Of a stretch of DNA of 39,651 nt, positions 1-9,677 are shown one piece after another (the stretch's first letter is position 1; each line of letters starts with the position of its first letter). Below the pieces are notes generated by a model. That model did no database searches and was not told where the DNA came from. It worked only from the letters and a program-made list of their open reading frames with translations. Source of the stretch: Ichthyophonus hoferi. Taxonomy: Eukaryota > Opisthokonta > Ichthyosporea > Ichthyophonida > Ichthyophonidae. The DNA lies in NCBI GenBank assembly GCA_002751075.1, contig NAOQ01000013.1:63348-102998 (forward strand), given 5' to 3'. A program made the position numbers and the translations under genes.

Positions 1-97
1 ATACATACATACATACATACACACATGCATACATACATACATACATACATACATACATACATACATACATACATACATACATACATACATACATACG
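1..97. repeat. ATAC tetranucleotide microsatellite
   Basis: Nearly pure ATAC/TACA repeat with one short interruption around position 21-29. It runs off the left edge of the window, so its full length is unknown. The apparent reading frame of alternating His-Thr-Tyr-Ile across it is a product of the repeat and is not treated as a gene. Confidence 0.97.
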
Positions 98-840
98 CAC
101 ATACATTCCGGTACTACTATTCTTGTGATTTCTATCCATACAGCTGCCAATATCTTTACACTCATTTCCACTTTCACTGCTACTACTGGTACTGTCCGAT
201 GATTGACCCACAGAGGTCTCTGACGGCGTACTATCAACAATAAAATCATCCACGTCTGTTTATTGAACATATATCACTCGTGTCAGGCAATACCATTGGA
301 AAATAATTTTAAAATATATTTCGTTTGAATTACTGATTGGTTGATCAAAGCTATAATATTATTGGCTACCACACCAATTTTATTTTCTGTAGCGATATGA
401 AAATCAAAAGATATGTAAAAGATAAACATTATGTATGTATGTATGTGAAGATAAAAAGATTCCACGCTAGATAAAGATATGCAAATGTATATATAGGACG
501 GGTATACATGCGTGTATATGTATACAAATATGGTAACAATAAGTAAAGTGATTAACAATATATTCTCACCATTATAATCACACACGTCAATACGACGAGA
601 CTTACACTACCTATTCTATAACCTATAAATACCTATACGTATGTTCTATGGTACTTATCACTATAATGGTTGACTATACCCGCCCGCCCATATACCACTA
701 TCAGATGTGGTAGCACTCTCTCGGTTGTAGTAATTGGCTTCGTAGATGGCACGGTTCGTTCTGACTGGTCCACTATCATAGAGTCAATATAGTATGTTAA
801 TATAAAGAATAATATACCATTACTTACCACTATTATAGCA
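98..840. other. AT-rich DNA, no gene seen
   Basis: Short frames occur on both strands, but none has a composition, motif or splice signal that suggests coding. A small CATACATA-type echo of the flanking microsatellite lies near 430-445. Confidence 0.6.
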
Positions 841-851
841 CTTTGAAAAAA

Positions 852-933
852 GAGAAATGGAAAGGGAGGGAGATAGGATTGAATAGGTATAAGTGGGAGA
901 GGAAGAGGGAGAGGGAGAGGGAGAGAGTGAAAG
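852..933. repeat. polypurine tract with GAGAGG repeats
   Basis: The plus strand is almost all purine here, ending in an imperfect run of GGGAGA units at about 901-928. Long purine/pyrimidine-asymmetric mirror-like tracts can form triplex (H-DNA) structures. Whether this one does cannot be told from sequence. Its closest recognised gene is the minus-strand gene ending at 2317, so a promoter role for that gene is not implied. Confidence 0.85.
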
Positions 934-2316
934 TTGTCTATATACCAGATAATACCAAATTGGGAAATATAGTGTTATTAATTGGCGGTTAGTCATGTGA
1001 TGGGACGTTATAGTGGGTGCTTAATTGGTGATTAAGTGCAAACATTTTCCACAACAAAAGTAGAGTCAGTCAGGTACTTGGAGTATTCCTGAGGCAGCTA
1101 TTACCAAGTCGATACACTACTAAATATGTTATGTTATACACCTCTCTTGTACGTCTTAACGTAATTAATATTACTAGGCACACATAGAGAAGGTTTTAAA
1201 GTAATTGAAGCATGAAAAATGTGTGGAATAGCTTTTTAATGTGCTTTTAAAAATGGGTTTGTAAAATAGTTGATAATATAGATGAGAAGATAAGCACAGG
1301 AAGAGATACTAATCTACTTGCCATATTACTAACCATTGGTTAGCTAAATATAGATATATAATCACTGCAGTCGTAAACAACAGATAAATTTATTTGAAAC
1401 ACGTGGTTGATGGAGTACATTATAATTATTACGGAATATAGATAGATACATTTATAAATAAAAATAAAAAATAAAAATAGAAGTATAATTAAATAAAAGT
1501 AAATTATAATCAAATAAAATTATATCTGGTCTGTTTTATCTAACTAAACTGAACTAAGCTAAAACTTAATATATGTAAAATGAATGAATCCGATGTACTT
1601 ATTATATTTTAATGTAAATATATCAATAGAATTAAGCATTCCCTAATAAATTATAATTAAAAAAGGTATGCATACAAACAGTATATTTAATGTGATTGGC
1701 ATACATTCTTTTCCTGGTGATTGGTCGGTTCCTAGGACCCTTCTGTTTATTGGAGGTAGGTGTGCAGGCAGCCTGTAGTATCTTGTATGAACTATGACTA
1801 CTGTATGACCATGATTTATAGCCAGTAGTATTCCAGTTTCTCTAGATCTCATCTTGAATCACCCATCCTCACTTTCAATATCCACATGATCTTCCCTCAG
1901 TCAACTCTTATCTTGGTAGGGCTCTATTGGCCCCATAGAACATACATATACTACTAATACCTAGGTCAACAAAGACTGGCAAAGAAATTTATTGCATATA
2001 TATGTAAATGTATTGATTGGCGGATATATAAGAAGGCATGCATTTGTAAATATACATAGATAGAGATATAAATAGAGAAATAGATAGAGATATAGATAGA
2101 AATAGATAAATATATATAGATAAATATCTAAGTGGCATTCCCTTACAGAGTATGAAATCATCACAGGCTTAGAAACACATGGAGTATAAGGATAGAAAGG
2201 TTACCTTATTTGGTTCACTTGATCTTTCCCTGAAAGTGCTTGGGGCCAATCATATCAGTACACAAATAATGAGAATAACAATTAGTTACATCAATCCCTT
2301 TTCTATCATTCATTGG
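934..2316. other. intergenic or downstream DNA with a possible minus-strand exon near 1665-1852
   Basis: Most of this stretch is AT-rich and looks non-coding, with degenerate GATA-type simple repeat at about 2055-2130. On the minus strand a 69-codon open stretch (1852 down to 1643) contains a reasonable-looking segment, RSRETGILLAINHGHTVV, and meets a GTATGC donor-like site after NILF. A second tiny candidate is a 26-nt interval between a CTTTCAG acceptor-like site and a GTAACC donor-like site near 2204-2231. Either could belong to a longer form of the gene ending at 2317, but I cannot show that. Confidence 0.3.
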
Positions 2317-4594
2317 CTACCTAGGTAGTCTATCCTCATAAATATAAATATAAATATAAATATAAATATAACCATGTATATGTATCAAGCCAGCCCCAAC
2401 AGTCATTCTTTTCAGTAATTCTCTTGGGGTATGTCTATATGGAAGACCTCGAACAAGCTGTTGCATATCGTCTTACCAAAATTATAATGATGTATGTACT
2501 AGTATAATATCAGGAAATTATACGTGTTGTTTGCATGGAAAACTATATAATTAATGGTTACCATGCAAATATATATATACTCATGTATGTTGAAGCTAAT
2601 GTTTTGAAGTGTATGTGCACGTGCATTTGTACGTATAGACTCGTTCATATGGTAGTAGGTATGTGGTTATATATAGTTATATATGGTGTGACATAAGCCT
2701 GTGTGAGCCCACATGGGTGGGTGTGGTGGGGTGAGGTTATAAATATATAATGGACGTATACCAAAACTGCATTAAAATTACAATCACATCCAACTTCCAC
2801 GAACATTGTCTGTGCTTTCCATGGGACCTCCCCTTCATCACTGCTGATTTCTACCCTATGGGCTGTCTTTTCATTCACTACCAAAGGAGGCACGATTGGT
2901 TCATCATCCCCATCACTAAACAATTCAGCCACCAAGTCCACAGGTTTGATCGGATTGTTTGATTGGTGTATTTCTTGATCGGCCAATAAGCTAGGAGATG
3001 TATCAGTATCAGGAAATAGCTGTGAGAGAAGCTCTTTGGGATCATTTGTTAAAGGCAATGAATCAGCCTTGGTGGTTGGTATCTCTGTACTAATGTCTTT
3101 TATTGTTATATCCAACCCAGAGGCAGGATTGTGCATGCATTCCTTGCAACTGATGTGTGGTTGATCACGTATTTTTTTAGTGCATTCCTGTTTGTTTAAA
3201 ACTCCTGTCTGATTGGTATTGAGTGTGGTTTCTATGGATGCACTCCTCTGCTGATCATTTTCTATGGCCATTACTGGTGGCTTATTTATTTTTACCTGTT
3301 CCTGTACCAATAATGACTGAGATGGTATAGGACCACATGGCCTATCACTGGACAATAAGGTAGAATGGAAGTCGGGAGAAACAGAATCCCTTTCGTTTTT
3401 TATAGAGAGATTAGAGGCAGATTGCACTTCTATCACACTGTCGTGGCTCTCTTGTTTAATCTCTGTTACTATTGCTGGTATGTCCGATCTACACTCTACT
3501 TGATCCAAACCCTCTATTGAGTTAAGTGATATCCCACTAGTAGAAGACATAACTTTTTTCTTCATATCCACGTTCTTTTCGTGCTCATCTATCAAGTTAT
3601 CCACCCACTTCTTCTTCTCCCCCCCTACACTCCCATCACCCTCTCCTTCACTGGAACTAGATTGCACACGTCTAACTTTGTGTTTCCTAGAACTGCCAGA
3701 CCTAAAAACAAGGTCTGTGTCGTCTGTGTCATGTTTACTATCTTCCTTTTCACTATTGCTTTCATTGTCAAGCACTATTCTTCTCCCCCTTGTATGTCTA
3801 GCAGTCCTCCTCACTAGCTCACTATCACTATCATTTTCCTCTTCCTGTATGCCACATGCCATTGTTATATTGTATGCATTCTCTGATCTTTCCTTTCTGT
3901 GTAACGTGTTGTAACTGCAATTACTTGCGCCTACCCTTTTATTATCCTGTCCCACCCATATCCGTTCCCTCTCCTTTTCTATTTGTTCTCTCAAGTATCT
4001 CTCTATTACCTCTTCCTCTTTCTTTTTCATGGCGTTCTCCTCTCCACTGCCCCCAGTGCTACTTTCATCGCTAGTAGCTTTAAATTCACTTTCAGATGAA
4101 CCACTCTCGTCGTCCTCTGACTCTAGGTAAGTAATACCTTTTGTTGGTGCCCTTAAAGACCTTTTCAAAGCAGTCACCTGTTCTTTACTTCCAGGTTCTT
4201 TCTGTCCCCTGGGGGTTAGTAATACTTCTCTTTGTATCTTAATCCTTTTAGCTATTCCTTCCTCCTCGGATAAAGTTCTTTTCTGTGCCTCTTCATCAGA
4301 CTGGGACTGTATTGAAAGTGTCCTTCGTCTCCTAAGATTTCTGCTCGGCACATCAAGAGGACAGGCTATATCATTGCTTTCCTCTTTCGATGAATCCGTG
4401 AGGCTCTTATTCTTATATTCACCCTTACCCTGTATGGTGATGTTCTTATGTGCGATCCTTCGACTACGTCTGGATGGTGTTGGCCTTGTGGTGGAAGAGG
4501 GGTGGGTAATCAGCCCAGGGATGTCTCCTTGGTGTGTGTTTACACATCTTGTTTTTCTCTCTCGGCCTCTTAAATGACCAGTCCGTATAACCAT
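2317..4594 (-). CDS. large charged nuclear-type protein with SIM-like motifs (two exons proposed)
   Basis: I do not recognise the family. Exon 1 is read as 4594-2782 and exon 2 as 2471-2317. The intron runs from a GTAATT donor to a GGTAAG acceptor, and the phases agree (T|AC makes Tyr). The start is the first ATG of the frame; the frame stays open 37 codons upstream without ATG, so an upstream exon is possible. The protein is about 655 residues and very charged. It has basic clusters followed by a hydrophobic-acidic patch: RRRRTLSIQSQSDEE near residue 88, ITYLESEDDES near 154, RRIVLDNESNSEKED near 271, RRVQSSSSEGEGD near 308 and RVEISSDEGE near 580. These resemble SUMO-interacting motifs. A helical Glu/Arg segment (EEEVIERYLREQIEKERERI) lies near 193, and two LF-D-D motifs (LLSQLFPDTD, LVAELFSDGD) near 522 and 554. 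Exon 2 encodes QQLVRGLPYRHTPRELLKRM, which looks like real protein. The reading frame is certain; the splice and C-terminus are inferred. A chromatin, transcription or repair protein is a guess. Confidence 0.68.
2338..2371. repeat. AAATAT hexanucleotide repeat, possibly coding
   Basis: About five copies of a six-base unit. Read on the minus strand in the frame of the upstream exon, it gives alternating Tyr-Ile followed by EDRLPR and a stop at 2319-2317. It may be a real C-terminal tail, or intron sequence beginning with the weak GTTATA at 2372. Confidence 0.8.
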
Positions 4595-4969
4595 AATAAC
4601 AATGACTCTACAAATAGATGTCACAACGCTTAAATATACATATACATAGGACACTACTCCGTGACAAAAATATAGATGATAAAGCAAACTTGGAAATAAA
4701 CGCAAACTAGGTGCACGCGTTTTAAACTTGCTCTACTCTGTGTCTCTGTGTAAACTCTTTCCCACACTCTTTTCACTCAAGTTTCCTCTGTCTGTTAAGT
4801 TCAAGCACCTTCTCTTCCTGTAACTATCAGCCTTGTAAATACCACCCTAATTCAAATTAATAATAATAATAATAGTAATAATCATAAAATATATGATAAA
4901 AAGATTTATTATTAAAGTCTGTGTATATTGATGCACTCTGCCTTATCGCCTTATATACCTATTTTCTTC

Positions 4970-5018
4970 ACCAATAGAAACTACTATATTGAACCGCTGT
5001 ACCAATAGAAACTATTAT
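4970..5018 (-). promoter_or_regulatory. paired CCAAT boxes upstream of the 2317-4594 gene
   Basis: An 18-base element, ACCAATAGAAACTA followed by YTAT, occurs twice 31 bases apart (4970-4987 and 5001-5018) with a single mismatch. A further ATTGG lies at 5197-5201. CCAAT is the binding core of the NF-Y/HAP complex. The position, about 380-600 bases before the proposed ATG, suits a promoter. This is inference from motif and position only. Confidence 0.5.
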
Positions 5019-7502
5019 CTAGAGAAATAATGATTCGCTAGTTGTCATATCTGGGCGCCATCAGTTGTCTAGTGTTGGGTAAACATTGATAGCGGTAAAT
5101 ATTGAAAGGTGCAAGTTACTACAATTAAGAGGGTGTTTGATTTGAATAAGTTTGTCTATGCGATATAAGGTTGTTTAGTGTATATATATATGTATGATTG
5201 GCCCATAGTATAAACTGGATAGCCTCATAAATATTATCAAAAAATAGTCCTATTTATTAAGCATACACCTAAGTAAGCAGTTTTCTGACCTCTGAACGAG
5301 CGAGCAATTTGAACAGCCAGTGGTAGATTAGACATTACTATAACGATATGTATATTATATATATATATATAATCAAATGCAAATTATTTTGTGTGTGCGT
5401 TTACGAGAACTTTGTATTTCCCATAGATACCGCGTATGTGTGAGCGGGGAATTTATTATTGAGTTTTGTTTTCCTTTATACTTCGTTTTATCGCCAGTAC
5501 TAACTTTCTGGTTAACACCAATGTTACTAAGTTTAATAACTTAAATGAAACCAATCATAAATATTTATATTACCTAATCCAACTCACGATAGGTCAAATA
5601 TTCCTACTAGAATTGTCTGATCTTACCACAATACTTCAATACTATATGTCCCTATTTAGATGATGAATCAACTCATTTCCTCGTTGATGTAACGGTGTTA
5701 ATATACTGCATACTATGTTAAGAATTGTTCTACTTATATCTGGGCTTCGAGCAAACTTTATTATTCATCTGTGACTAACGTTCTTATAACAACAAATGTA
5801 TGGCATAATTGTTCAACATAACCGTAACAAACGTGCAGATCAAGCTTTCATAGTTAGACTTATTTCTAATATACCAAACCATTCTAGTCTTTATCGACGT
5901 CTCTTTAAATTTTTATAGCTATTATAGGCAATATATAGGTTTATTAAGCGTTGTCATGAGAGCAATTTATTTAAGCGAGGTTTGACGCCATACTGGTTTG
6001 TAACTTATTTCTTTTAAAGGGAGTATATTGAAATAATCAAATATAAATGTCACAGGTATCTAAATTAAGTACCTGTGATGTAATCTACAATATACATAAC
6101 TTCTATTTTATATGGCCTTCTTGGTTTAATAAATATTTTTAAATTTTATAACTAAGCATAAAACAATATTACTTCAAAACAACAAAGCAATAGTATTACA
6201 AATAATTTTTAAACGGATAGTTTGGTAGCATCCATAACTTGAGAAAATAAAGTAAGAGATAACTCATATAATACTCTTATATTCTTTGTAAAGTCTATAA
6301 ATATTCATTATTTTAATTTCTGAACTTAATACTTGAAATAAGAAAGGGCCGTCTTATAGTAAGGGAAATGTCATCCGTATAGAAATAAGCTGCCTCTCGT
6401 GGACTTGCATAAAGTGCTGGGCAATATTTGAGCCCTTAGTTGCTCTATTTTATGTTAAATAATAATGTTTAGGTGAAGAGGATTAATTGTTTTCTATCAG
6501 GTGAAATACAATTAGAAAAATAATTTTTAAACTAAAACATGCACTAATGCCTTGGCTTCCCCTATAATAATACAGCATACAGATGGTAGTAGCTGCCTGT
6601 GTGTCTTTACTATTGTATTGCTTTTTAAATGGAAATGTTGTGTTGAATAGTGTGTGCACCTTAGCATTAATGGTATCAAAATATTTGGAAATGAGCTAAC
6701 AATTTTTCAGCAAGGGTGACAGTATTTTTGCTATGTTGGTGAGGAGATATGAATATGAGGCCTAAGAATTTGGATGATGGTATCTCTTTATTCTGAAGAT
6801 ATAGAACCGTGCGTTTAATATGACGATTCTGTGATGTGCACGATTATAAATGATTTTTTAAATGGCCGAGGCGAAGCTTAATGGCTGAATCAAATCGCCG
6901 GGTTAGTATTCCTATTGGTAAAAGTGTGTAGATCGAGATCTAGATCTATTGTACAATAATTCTGATCGCTGGATCGTTAAGAAATGACGTCATACACTTT
7001 GAGTTAAAAAGTACGTCATAAAGGAATGGAAGACTTAATAAAAACTGTTAACAGTCAAATATTGTGAAAAACAGTGACTGTACATCAGCCAATTATTTTA
7101 TGTGATATTTTTAAATGATTAAAGAGTTCAATTATAGTTCAAGTGATGGGTTGAGGGCAAACATACAGAAATGGAACGAAAAGAAAGAATGCTGAAGCAA
7201 ACACGTGCATCTAAGCCTTACTTAGTATCGCGATTTACCAATCGTTTACTTGTGCTCACTTAAGATTTAGCCCGGGTAACTTTTCCTAATCTATCTTTAG
7301 CCTGTGACTTTGAACACCATACTTGGTATGTAAATTTAAATTAGATTCATTCCATTAGTTACGTAAGTACATACCCAGAAAGAGCCACATTTTTGGTTTG
7401 TGGTAGAATTCTTATATCATTATTTAAGTCAAAAATTAGCGCTGACATTAAAAAGTGTCATTTTTTCTATGGGCTTTTGGTATTAATAAGATAGAACAAG
7501 GT

Positions 7503-7551
7503 AATCTATCTGTGATCACTAGTCAGGCAATTTATCTATGATCACTAGTCA
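7503..7551. repeat. 23-base direct repeat, two copies
   Basis: AATCTATCTGTGATCACTAGTCA (7503-7525 overall) recurs at 7529-7551 with two mismatches and a three-base spacer. Each copy contains the adjoining palindromes TGATCA and ACTAGT. Confidence 0.85.
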
Positions 7552-7982
7552 CTTTTCTTTCGGAAAATTGAATTCAATTTACTAAATCTCTTTGTCTTTA
7601 CCGTTGAAAATTTAGGTAATTATAACTTTATATGCAATAACCTAAACTCGCCGTGGCCCCCCAGTATGCTAAGTCGATCTAGATCATCAAAACGTATCTT
7701 AATGGAATGTTCTTATGAAGAGTATACCTTATTGGGTAATCAATATTCTAGGAATGTGCGGATTTTGCCTGTTGGGCAACTCCAAAAATTAGCCCATAAT
7801 ATGCTGATTACAAAAATATTAATTTGATAAATAGGTAAGTAAATAATACATTTTAATATATATATATGTATACGTATTAATAAAATTATTTCATTTATAT
7901 TATTTGTTCATTTCATTTCACTTAATATCTATATGTGAGAGAATATTCGCATTACTCTCCCTACATGTCATTTAAACTGACA

Positions 7983-8002
7983 TTTTTTTTTTAAAAAAAA
8001 AA
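7983..8002. repeat. T10A10 perfect palindrome
   Basis: Ten T followed by ten A, flanked by GACA on the left and GTGT on the right. Shorter T-run/A-run junctions occur near 11133-11149 and 33168-33180, so this may be a general property of the local AT-rich DNA. Confidence 0.85.
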
Positions 8003-8510
8003 GTGTATATTTTTATTAGTTATTATAGATTCATAAATTAGCCTGGTCACCTTAAAATTGAAAATCCGAATACAAACCACCCCTCCTAGTTATTAACACC
8101 GCGTGACTTTACAAAGCATTCAAAATCTAGTCGTTCGCACCATTTACTCTTTAAAAAATACAAATTAACTTTTAATAATAAATATTTGCACAATTTCATT
8201 CAAAGTTAAATGAATTAAAAAGATTTGCCAAGAAATGCCAAGAATAAACGTACTTAAGAGCCAATTGAATCATAATATCATAATCCGGATCTTACTATTG
8301 CTTTCTTGTCACAATGAGGAATTGGTTGATGGCTGCTGGATCTACATCTCCGGGACATAGATGGATGGATTGGTTAGTCATAAGAAGGTGGCTATACAGT
8401 TTGACTGTGCATTATTGCATTATTAGATATTACACTGTAGCTCCACTAAGTTTTGCCATTTTTACATCATTGAGTTTTGAAACTGAATATACGTCAAACT
8501 TTCCGCAAGC

Positions 8511-9677
8511 ATGCACCCATATTTTGTTCCTATTGTGCCCTCTAAAAAGTACTTTACCGTTGCATCAAACAAGGACATTTCGGTACCCAAACTCCCGCGG
8601 ACACGCCGTCCTAAAACAGATTTGAACTGTCAATTTTTATGCCCAGAGTATGGCTGCCAGCGTAAATATGCACTACTTAATAGTCTCAATCATCACTTGA
8701 AGAAAGTACATAACATCAAAATCTCGCTTAAAAACCCTAAAAATAACTTCAAAGAAAAATTTTGTGATGTTGCTTTGACTAATAGTTTGGGACATGTGAA
8801 TGAAGTAACTATTAATGGGTCTCCGTCTTTAACATCGTGCGATAGTTTGGAAACATCGTCTCCATGTGGATCTTTCTTTAGTGACGTTAGCTGTCCATCC
8901 CGTTCTGGATCGCTGCAGAACGTTGCATTCAGCAACCTTAATATTTACACAACTATTAATGGATCTCTGCCTTTAACATCTTGCGATAGTTTGGAAACAT
9001 CATCTCCATGCGGATCTTCCTTTAGTAACGTTAGTTGCCAATCCTGCTCTGGATCGCTGCAAAACGTTGCATTAAGCAACTCTAATATTTACGCAACTAT
9101 TAATGGGTCTCTGCCTTTAACATCTTGCGATAGTTTGGAAACATCATCTAAATGCGGATCTTCCTTTAGTGACGTTAGTTGTCCATCCCACTCTGGATCG
9201 CTACAGAACGTTGCAGTAAGCAACCTTGATGTTTACACAACTATCAATGGGTCTCTGCCTTTGACATCTTGCGATAGTTTGGAAACATTATCTCAATGCG
9301 GATCTTCCTTTAGTAACGTTAGCTGTCCATCCCGCTCTGGATCGCTGCAGAACGTTGCATTAAGCAACCCTAATATTTACACCTCTCCTATTACTTCTTA
9401 TACTGTCGGCCAAAACACGCCTGACGATATAGTATGCAATCAGATCATAAACCAGACAATGTTCAATCTAAACACATCTGAGAGCAAACCACTTTTCCGT
9501 CGCATGAACTCCTTAGATCAACTGACCTATGAAATAATGAATGACCTTGCGTTACCCTTCAGTAAACAACATGGCCACAATATTTCAATGGTTTCTAAAA
9601 TATCTGCCTTCTCATCGGATTGCGATATTAATGCTGCAATTGCTGAACTTGACTGCATAGGCGAATTAGTCTTTTAA
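8511..9677 (+). CDS. C2H2 zinc-finger protein with four 48-residue tandem repeats
   Basis: This is a 388-residue intronless gene and a probable DNA-binding protein. Residues 44-67 form one C2H2 finger, with Cys44, Cys49, His62 and His67 in the order C-x4-C-x12-H-x4-H and the usual Tyr53 and Leu59 core. A basic PRTRRPK stretch precedes it at residues 29-35. Residues 100-291 are four copies of a 48-residue unit beginning TINGSLPLTSCDSLET, each rich in Ser and with about three Cys. The C-terminal 97 residues are not repetitive. The ATG at 8511 is chosen because the paralogue at 31495 starts at the equivalent place and aligns from there (MHPYFVPIVP against MGHLTPIIPL). The finger and basic arm are seen directly. 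A regulatory role is inferred from the family. With only one finger, high-affinity DNA binding would need the basic arm, dimerisation or a partner. No close named homologue is known to me. Confidence 0.85.
   Translation: MHPYFVPIVPSKKYFTVASNKDISVPKLPRTRRPKTDLNCQFLCPEYGCQRKYALLNSLNHHLKKVHNIKISLKNPKNNFKEKFCDVALTNSLGHVNEVTINGSPSLTSCDSLETSSPCGSFFSDVSCPSRSGSLQNVAFSNLNIYTTINGSLPLTSCDSLETSSPCGSSFSNVSCQSCSGSLQNVALSNSNIYATINGSLPLTSCDSLETSSKCGSSFSDVSCPSHSGSLQNVAVSNLDVYTTINGSLPLTSCDSLETLSQCGSSFSNVSCPSRSGSLQNVALSNPNIYTSPITSYTVGQNTPDDIVCNQIINQTMFNLNTSESKPLFRRMNSLDQLTYEIMNDLALPFSKQHGHNISMVSKISAFSSDCDINAAIAELDCIGELVF
8808..9383 (+). repeat. four tandem 144-bp coding repeats
   Basis: The units start at 8808, 8952, 9096 and 9240, are exactly in frame and have no length differences. 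They are very similar at the DNA level, suggesting recent duplication or ongoing homogenisation. The first unit is the most diverged (SPSL in place of SLPL, SFF in place of SSF), as edge copies often are. Variable positions cluster after the TSCDSLET core: S/L, then P, K or Q before CGSS. Confidence 0.97.

Larger units (their letters stand above)
5020..8510. other. long AT-rich intergenic region
   Basis: No convincing gene was seen on either strand. It holds a TA dinucleotide run (about 5356-5371), a 23-base direct repeat (7503-7551), a T10A10 palindrome (7983-8002) and a TGACA..TGTCA-type inverted repeat near 7443-7460. A short plus-strand frame at 5466-5663 is AT-driven and unsupported. The final part before 8511 presumably contains the promoter and 5' leader of the zinc-finger gene. 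It includes CCAAT at about 8263 and ATTGG at about 8368. Confidence 0.6.

Noticed and set aside
25-243. Open frame running through the ATAC microsatellite
   Set aside because: The first part is repeat-encoded His-Thr-Tyr-Ile and the remainder has no domain. The frame exists only because the repeat lacks stops.
3581-4074. Overlapping plus-strand frames rich in Ser, Leu and Pro
   Set aside because: They lie opposite the Glu/Lys-rich minus-strand gene and are its complement.
7443-8005. A small inverted-repeat transposon bounded by TGACA and T/A-run palindromes
   Set aside because: Each end is its own palindrome rather than the partner of the other, and no target-site duplication was found.
8693-8935. 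Minus-strand frame over the first zinc-finger gene
   Set aside because: It is a shadow of the plus-strand gene, which has the finger motif and the tandem repeats.
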